Part shown: positions 5,868-9,492 of the stretch, piece after piece
How the letters are laid out: every line of letters starts with the position of its first letter
Position numbering within the stretch: position 1 is the stretch's first letter
NCBI GenBank assembly: GCA_023412975.1
Contig: JAEZRB010000334.1
Location: 1-9,492, forward strand
DNA length: 9,492 bases
DNA from: Bacteroidota bacterium
Lineage (GTDB): Bacteria > Bacteroidota > Bacteroidia > Chitinophagales > Chitinophagaceae
Direction of reading: 5' to 3'
Position numbers and translations under genes: made by a program
The notes under the pieces: model-generated
Seen by the model: the letters and a program-made list of their open reading frames with translations, nothing else
Told to the model about the DNA's origin: nothing
Database searches by the model: none

Positions 5868-5884
5868 CCACATAACGTTTCTTT

Positions 5885-6709
5885 ATGGCAACTGACCTGC
5901 TCCGTCAACTGGATGAAACAATGGAATTTCTGCAAGCCCAGCATCCCCCGAAGCCTACTATTGGTATCGTGCTGGGTAGTGGTCTTGGTAATTTTATTAA
6001 TGAGATTAAAGTTGAAAAGGAAGTGCCTTACCAGGAGATCCCGGTGTTTCCGGTCTCTACGGTGGAGGGTCACTCGGGCAAACTTGTTTTTGGAACCATC
6101 GCAGGTAAGAATGTGGTGGCGATGGCAGGGCGGTTTCATTATTATGAAGGGTACACACCCCAGGGGGTGGTCTATCCCATTCGGGTCATGAAAAAGCTGG
6201 GGGTTGAAACTTTGTTATTGTCCAATGCTGCAGGCGCGGTAAATCCCAAATTTAAGGTTGGCGATATCATGGCTATCCGCGATCATGTAAGTTTTTTTAC
6301 GCCCAACCCTTTAATTGGAAAAAATATTGACGAGCTCGGTCCGCGCTTTCCTGATATGAGTGAACCGTACAAAAGAGAATTGATAAAAAGGGCCAAAGAA
6401 ATCGCGGCAAAAAATAATTTCGATCTCAAAGAAGGAGTGTACGTGGCAGTGACCGGTCCCACTTTTGAAACACGCGCCGAATACCAGTTGATAAAAATAC
6501 TGGGGGGTGACGTGGTAGGTATGAGCACGGTACAGGAAAACATTGTTGCCAACCATATGGGTATGCAGGTATTTGCCGTGAGCGTGGTTACCGACCTTGG
6601 AATCCGTGATGACGACAATGTGATCACGCATGAAGAAGTTTTACAGGCTGCCAGTGAAGCTGAGCCCAAACTGGCTGTTCTGTTCAGGGAATTAATCGCT
6701 TCACTTTAG
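5885..6709 (+). CDS. punA: Purine nucleoside phosphorylase (trimeric class; inosine/guanosine type)
   Basis: This cytoplasmic 274-residue enzyme should cleave purine nucleosides with phosphate to free base and ribose 1-phosphate (purine salvage). It matches the trimeric PNP/MTAP family over its whole length: GSGLG phosphate loop (31-35), EGHSG (61-65), GRFHYYEGY (82-90), NAAGAVN (114-120), GPTFETRAE (191-199) with the base-contacting Phe194-Glu195, VGMSTVQE (211-218) with the ribose-contacting Met213, and ITHEEV (247-252) with the conserved His249. At the position of human Asn243, which selects 6-oxopurines, this protein has Asp237 in VVTDLG. That could broaden or alter base choice, or simply be the lineage norm. 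The ATG gives the usual N-terminus. The gene appears to stand alone, followed by a gap with its own promoter for the porin. Only a weak hairpin (6715-6726) with a T-rich tail follows. Confidence 0.95.
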   Translation: MATDLLRQLDETMEFLQAQHPPKPTIGIVLGSGLGNFINEIKVEKEVPYQEIPVFPVSTVEGHSGKLVFGTIAGKNVVAMAGRFHYYEGYTPQGVVYPIRVMKKLGVETLLLSNAAGAVNPKFKVGDIMAIRDHVSFFTPNPLIGKNIDELGPRFPDMSEPYKRELIKRAKEIAAKNNFDLKEGVYVAVTGPTFETRAEYQLIKILGGDVVGMSTVQENIVANHMGMQVFAVSVVTDLGIRDDDNVITHEEVLQAASEAEPKLAVLFRELIASL

Positions 6710-6800
6710 CATCTATAGCAGGCTATCTTTTAACATTTTTGATACGATAATAATGGGTACCGCCTTTAAAAATTTGCACCAATCGCTGCAATTTTGCCGA

Positions 6801-6817
6801 TAGCAATAACTTTGCTA
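6801..6817 (+). promoter_or_regulatory. Candidate promoter of the porin gene: TAACTTTG inside a palindrome
   Basis: TAACTTTG (6807-6814) fits TAnnTTTG. It lies within TAGCAA-TAACT-TTGCTA (6801-6817), a perfect 6-bp inverted repeat around 5 bp. The -7 match supports transcription starting near 6818-6822, upstream of every possible porin start codon. The palindrome might be an operator or chance. No TTG sits at the ideal spacing upstream. Confidence 0.45.
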
Positions 6818-6864
6818 CAAACTGAACAAAAATCTCCATTCTGGTAATCCGACTTACATATCTT

Positions 6865-8868
6865 TTGCTTTTCCTGCTCCTGTTTGTTACCGTGGATGCA
6901 TTTTCCCAGCGCAACCTGATCCGGGAGGGTGGGAGTCGTATCAGGCAGATGGGCAGCGGTATGCGTGGGGGCGGTAGTACCGATAGCCTTAAGCGACGCG
7001 ACAAAAATGAGGACTCGATCACGATTAGGTTTCGTTACCTCGATTCTACGCGCAGCTATATGCTGGATTCGTCGATTGTAGACTTTTCTCAACGGTTCCC
7101 GATACCGGCAACTAATATTTATCTCGGTAACAACGGCAGCGCCTCCCGGTCGATCCTTTTTTCACCGCAACTGACGCCAGGCTGGGACCCGGGTTTTCAT
7201 GCTTTTGATATTTATAAATGGACGATGGACAAAGTGAGGTTTTTCAATACCACGCGTCCTTATTCGGAACTGAATTATATGCTTGCCAGTCGTGCCGAGC
7301 AGGTGATCGAACTGATGCATACGCAAAACGTTAAACCCAATTTCAACTTCCTGCTCCAGTACCGGCTGATCAATGCGCCTGGATTTTTCAAAAACCAAAA
7401 GACGAATCATAATAATTACCTGTTCTCATCGAGGTTTGAAACCGTGAATAAAAGATATAACCTCTACTTTGTGGCACTGGGTAATAAACTGCAGTCAGGT
7501 GAGAATGGGGGAATTCGCGATGACAGCCTGATCCACGATCCCGTATATAAAGACCGGTTTAACCTGGCTACCAGGCTGGGTGGTGATGATATTTACCAGA
7601 CAAACTTTTTCAGTACCGATGTAGGCACGGGTAATAAATACTCTGACGTCAACATTTTGGTGCGGCAGCAATACGATTTTGGAAAGAAAGATTCCATCGT
7701 CACTGACTCTTCTGTGGTACCGCTTTTTTATCCCCGGCTGCGACTGGAGCATACATTCCGTTTCTCGCGTGAGAAGTATGAATTCAGTGATGATGTGGCA
7801 GATTCGGGGTATTACAAATCTTTCTACAATGTTGACTTTACTTCGCCATTGGATAGTTTTCGATTGATCGACAAATGGAGGAATATGATCAATGATTTTT
7901 CCATCTACCAATATCCGGATGCAAAAAATCTGCACCAGTTCTTCAAAGTGGGCGCGGCGGTGCAAAATCTCAGCCTGGAAAACGACAGTGTGGGCAAGCG
8001 AACGTTTTTCAACGCTTATGGTCATGCGGAGTATCGCAATCGCACCCGCAACCAGAAATGGGATATGCAGGCCAATGGTAAATTATATTTTACCGGGTTA
8101 AATGGTGGTGATTATCGTGCCTATGCCAGCCTGCAGCGTTTTGTCGGTAAACGTATGGGGTATATTCAACTGGCTTTTGAAAATGTAAATCGCACACCTT
8201 CGTTTGTATTTGACAACCGCAGTATATTTTATATCGGGCCTTCCCGCGATTTTAAAAAGGAGAATACCACCCATTTATTTGCTTCTATTTCTCAGCCTTC
8301 CCTGCGTTTAAAATTGGCCGGGCACTATTACCTGGTTACGAATTATTCTTATTTCAAAAATTTTTACGAAGCGCACCAGGAAAGCACACTGTTCAACATG
8401 TTGCAAGTGTCGTTGCAGAAAACGATAAAATTAGGGAAGCAATGGTTCTGGCATGCCGATGTGTATTTGCAAAAGAAGATCGGCAACGCGGAAGTGAACA
8501 CACCACTATTATTTACCCGTAACAGGATTGGTTACGAGGGAAAGCTTGGATTCAAAAACCTGGACATCGCTTTTGGTACGGAAATAAAGTATCATACTTC
8601 TTATAAAGCGGATGGTTATTCACCGGTATTAGGCCAGTTTTTTTACCAGGACAGCGTAAAGGTTGATAATCCGCTGCCAGATATTGCCGGCTATGTACAT
8701 TTCCGGATCAAGTCTTTCAAACTATATTTTAGGGCAGAAAACCTGAATACCGCAGAAGTGTCAAATAGTGTATTTGGATTTACCAACAATAACCAGCCTG
8801 CGCCGGGTGGGTATTACTATCCGGGTTTGCAAATCCGGTTGGGTATCTATTGGAGCTTTGTGAATTGA
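6865..8868 (+). CDS. Putative outer-membrane beta-barrel porin (Porin_10 family)
   Basis: The listed TTG start gives 667 residues. The sequence resembles the Bacteroidota putative porin family (Pfam PF14121): an N-terminal Arg/Gly/Ser/Asp-rich segment, LDSSIVDFSQRFPIP, then FFNTTRPYSELNY (about 126-138) and RLINAPGFFKNQKTNHNNY (about 165-184). A long run of alternating beta strands follows, with many Tyr/Phe residues, ending in RLGIYWSFVN, typical of barrel proteins. The signal sequence ends AFS|Q (cleavage after residue 14 from this start), but that leaves a signal with no basic n-region. Reading upstream, the frame stays open to the stop at 6823-6825 and adds ILVIRLTY, supplying the missing Arg, yet holds no ATG, GTG or TTG. 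Translation from ATC (6832) or ATT (6838) would give a normal 25- or 23-residue signal peptide. The real start is probably one of these, or an ATG was lost. Transported substrate is unknown. Confidence 0.88.
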   Translation: MLFLLLFVTVDAFSQRNLIREGGSRIRQMGSGMRGGGSTDSLKRRDKNEDSITIRFRYLDSTRSYMLDSSIVDFSQRFPIPATNIYLGNNGSASRSILFSPQLTPGWDPGFHAFDIYKWTMDKVRFFNTTRPYSELNYMLASRAEQVIELMHTQNVKPNFNFLLQYRLINAPGFFKNQKTNHNNYLFSSRFETVNKRYNLYFVALGNKLQSGENGGIRDDSLIHDPVYKDRFNLATRLGGDDIYQTNFFSTDVGTGNKYSDVNILVRQQYDFGKKDSIVTDSSVVPLFYPRLRLEHTFRFSREKYEFSDDVADSGYYKSFYNVDFTSPLDSFRLIDKWRNMINDFSIYQYPDAKNLHQFFKVGAAVQNLSLENDSVGKRTFFNAYGHAEYRNRTRNQKWDMQANGKLYFTGLNGGDYRAYASLQRFVGKRMGYIQLAFENVNRTPSFVFDNRSIFYIGPSRDFKKENTTHLFASISQPSLRLKLAGHYYLVTNYSYFKNFYEAHQESTLFNMLQVSLQKTIKLGKQWFWHADVYLQKKIGNAEVNTPLLFTRNRIGYEGKLGFKNLDIAFGTEIKYHTSYKADGYSPVLGQFFYQDSVKVDNPLPDIAGYVHFRIKSFKLYFRAENLNTAEVSNSVFGFTNNNQPAPGGYYYPGLQIRLGIYWSFVN

Positions 8869-8888
8869 TTTTAACGTTTTTGATGGGG

Positions 8889-8912
8889 CCGGGAAGGCGG
8901 GGAGACGGGAAG
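8889..8912 (-). repeat. Inverted third copy of the left-edge repeat core
   Basis: The complement of 8898-8912 is CTTCCCGTCTCCCCG, identical over 15 bp to 22-36 and 156-170. The adjoining GCCGGGAAGGC also matches 100-110 (GCCGGGAAGGC). Flanks beyond this do not match the 65-bp unit, so only the core is shared. This supports a dispersed repeat in the genome rather than a local duplication only. Confidence 0.65.
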
Positions 8913-8936
8913 TTTTGAAACTAAGCTTGTATATGA

Positions 8937-8951
8937 CGCTGATTATCAGCG
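8937..8951. promoter_or_regulatory. Perfect palindrome CGCTGAT-T-ATCAGCG, possible operator
   Basis: Two 7-bp arms around a single T form a perfect inverted repeat, too tight to be a stable RNA hairpin without opening inner pairs, and with no T-run after it. It lies 86 bp upstream of the -7 box of the HYC_CC_PP gene and 69 bp after the porin stop. A dimeric repressor or activator site is possible; no known regulator is recognised. Confidence 0.3.
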
Positions 8952-9036
8952 ATGTTGATTTAGAGGTCATGTTCAGACGTGGAAACCAATATTTAAATGA
9001 GCTGACGGGAAGATTTCTATTTATGCATTAGGCGAT

Positions 9037-9044
9037 TATCTTTG
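9037..9044 (+). promoter_or_regulatory. Candidate -7 box (TATCTTTG) for the HYC_CC_PP gene
   Basis: TATCTTTG fits TAnnTTTG and ends 8 nt before the ATG at 9053. Transcription would start only a few bases before the start codon. No TTG is present at about 19 bp upstream. Confidence 0.45.
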
Positions 9045-9052
9045 CATTGGAT

Positions 9053-9445
9053 ATGAAGAAGCTAATAGTGACCATAGTATTCATGAGCTACCTGGCTGTC
9101 AGCAGCGGGGTGATCGTGAATCTGCACTATTGCATGAACCGCTTGGCCTCCACCGAGATTTTCGGAGCTGAGGCAAAACAATGCGGTAAATGCGGGATGG
9201 ATATCCATCAATCTGACGGTTGTTGCCGCGATGAAGTCCAGTTCTTAAAAATGGACGACGACCAGAAGACAAGTCCCGGTATACATTTTGAATTGCCGGT
9301 GATCAGTGATATGGTTGTAAAGCCTTCTGAATTTATTATTGCTTCTTTCCATACGTTAGCCCAACAAAGACATTTTCTAAATCATTCTCCCCCTTTATTA
9401 TCAGCGCAGGATAGCTACCTGGTGCATAACGTTTTCAGAATTTGA
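9053..9445 (+). CDS. HYC_CC_PP family protein (small cysteine-rich, possibly metal-related)
   Basis: This 130-residue protein starts with a hydrophobic signal or membrane segment (about 4-23). It then shows the three motifs that name the HYC_CC_PP family of Bacteroidota: His-Tyr-Cys (25-27), a Cys-Cys pair in DGCCRDE (55-61) and a C-terminal Pro-Pro in NHSPPLL (110-116). Between them is CGKC (44-47) followed by His52. The family's function is not established. The arrangement of Cys and His suggests metal or redox chemistry in the periplasm or membrane, and from memory family members often lie near metal-transport genes, but no such gene is inside this window. A TTG at 9047 would add two residues; the ATG at 9053 gives the natural MKK start. 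The frame ends at 9445 just before a tandem repeat. Any partner gene would be beyond the right edge. Confidence 0.85.
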   Translation: MKKLIVTIVFMSYLAVSSGVIVNLHYCMNRLASTEIFGAEAKQCGKCGMDIHQSDGCCRDEVQFLKMDDDQKTSPGIHFELPVISDMVVKPSEFIIASFHTLAQQRHFLNHSPPLLSAQDSYLVHNVFRI

Positions 9446-9448
9446 GAT

Positions 9449-9483
9449 GTGAGTCGGGAATCGTGAGTCGTGAGTCGTGAGTC
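9449..9483 (+). repeat. 7-bp tandem repeat (GTGAGTC), five units
   Basis: Units in perfect 7-bp phase are GTGAGTC (9449-9455), the variant GGGAATC (9456-9462), then GTGAGTC three times (9463-9483). It begins 3 bp after the HYC_CC_PP stop codon. It is a low-complexity tandem repeat that may continue or matter beyond the window edge; no function is visible. Confidence 0.8.
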
Positions 9484-9492
9484 GGGTTTGCA

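Larger units (their letters stand above)
8869..9052. other. 184-bp gap with a repeat core and a palindrome
   Basis: No gene is visible. The gap contains the inverted copy of the left-edge repeat core (8898-8912, preceded by GCCGGGAAGGC at 8889-8899), a 15-bp palindrome (8937-8951) and the -7 box of the next gene (9037-9044). No good hairpin-plus-T-run terminator is found after the porin stop. Confidence 0.6.

Noticed and set aside
5570..5871. Open frames on both strands encoding periodic peptides (for example repeated RVIRVIRG-like or HGLHGL-like runs)
   Set aside because: They arise from the CGTG-type DNA repeats, overlap each other on both strands, have no family features and no plausible initiation context.
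6715..6740. ATAG-CAGG-CTAT hairpin with T-rich tail after the phosphorylase gene
   Set aside because: The stem is 4 bp and AT-rich and the T-run is interrupted; too weak to call a terminator.

Overview
The window looks like chromosomal DNA of a Bacteroidota bacterium, most likely of the Chitinophagaceae type. Four things point there. (1) Several genes have a TAnnTTTG -7 box just upstream and no Shine-Dalgarno sequence. (2) The protein families are typical of the phylum: a Porin_10-type putative porin, a HYC_CC_PP family protein, DUF1573 proteins, a DCC-family protein and a fused alpha/beta E1 dehydrogenase. (3) The signal peptides end in A-x-A/S followed by Q. (4) Gene gaps carry low-complexity dispersed repeats. 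No transposase, phage gene, CRISPR array, rRNA or tRNA is visible. I would call it an ordinary core/housekeeping region with repeat-rich gaps, not a defence or mobile island.

Layout from left to right. Bases 1-247 hold two copies of a ~65-bp direct repeat and a strong terminator. Two tandem DUF1573 genes run leftward (1097 to 248). They are transcribed away from a fused 2-oxoacid dehydrogenase E1 gene (1220-3613, rightward) across a 122-bp divergent promoter region that contains the best promoter in the window. A 412-bp gap (3614-4025) has a CATAG-type imperfect inverted repeat and two tiny ORFs. Then come a dodecin-like gene (4026-4226), a terminator, and a PhzF-family gene (4296-5087). The PhzF gene converges on a leftward DCC-family (DUF393) gene (5495-5097). 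Bases 5496-5884 are a dense cluster of TTCGTG/ATCCGTG repeats and CTGCCGCCAGGCAG hairpins, ending at the promoter of a purine nucleoside phosphorylase gene (5885-6709). Next is an outer-membrane putative porin (6865-8868) whose true start is probably a non-ATG codon. After a gap with a palindrome and another copy of the left-edge repeat core lies a small cysteine-rich HYC_CC_PP protein (9053-9445). The window ends in a 7-bp tandem repeat.

The genes do not form one pathway. The tandem DUF1573 pair is the only clear operon. The most interesting points are: a dodecin in which both canonical flavin-contacting residues (Trp and Gln) are replaced; -7 boxes so close to several start codons that leaderless or near-leaderless mRNAs are implied; a porin without any ATG/GTG at the signal-peptide start; an Asn-to-Asp change at the base-recognition position of the phosphorylase; and the modular repeat cluster. 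None of these amounts to a demonstrably new system.
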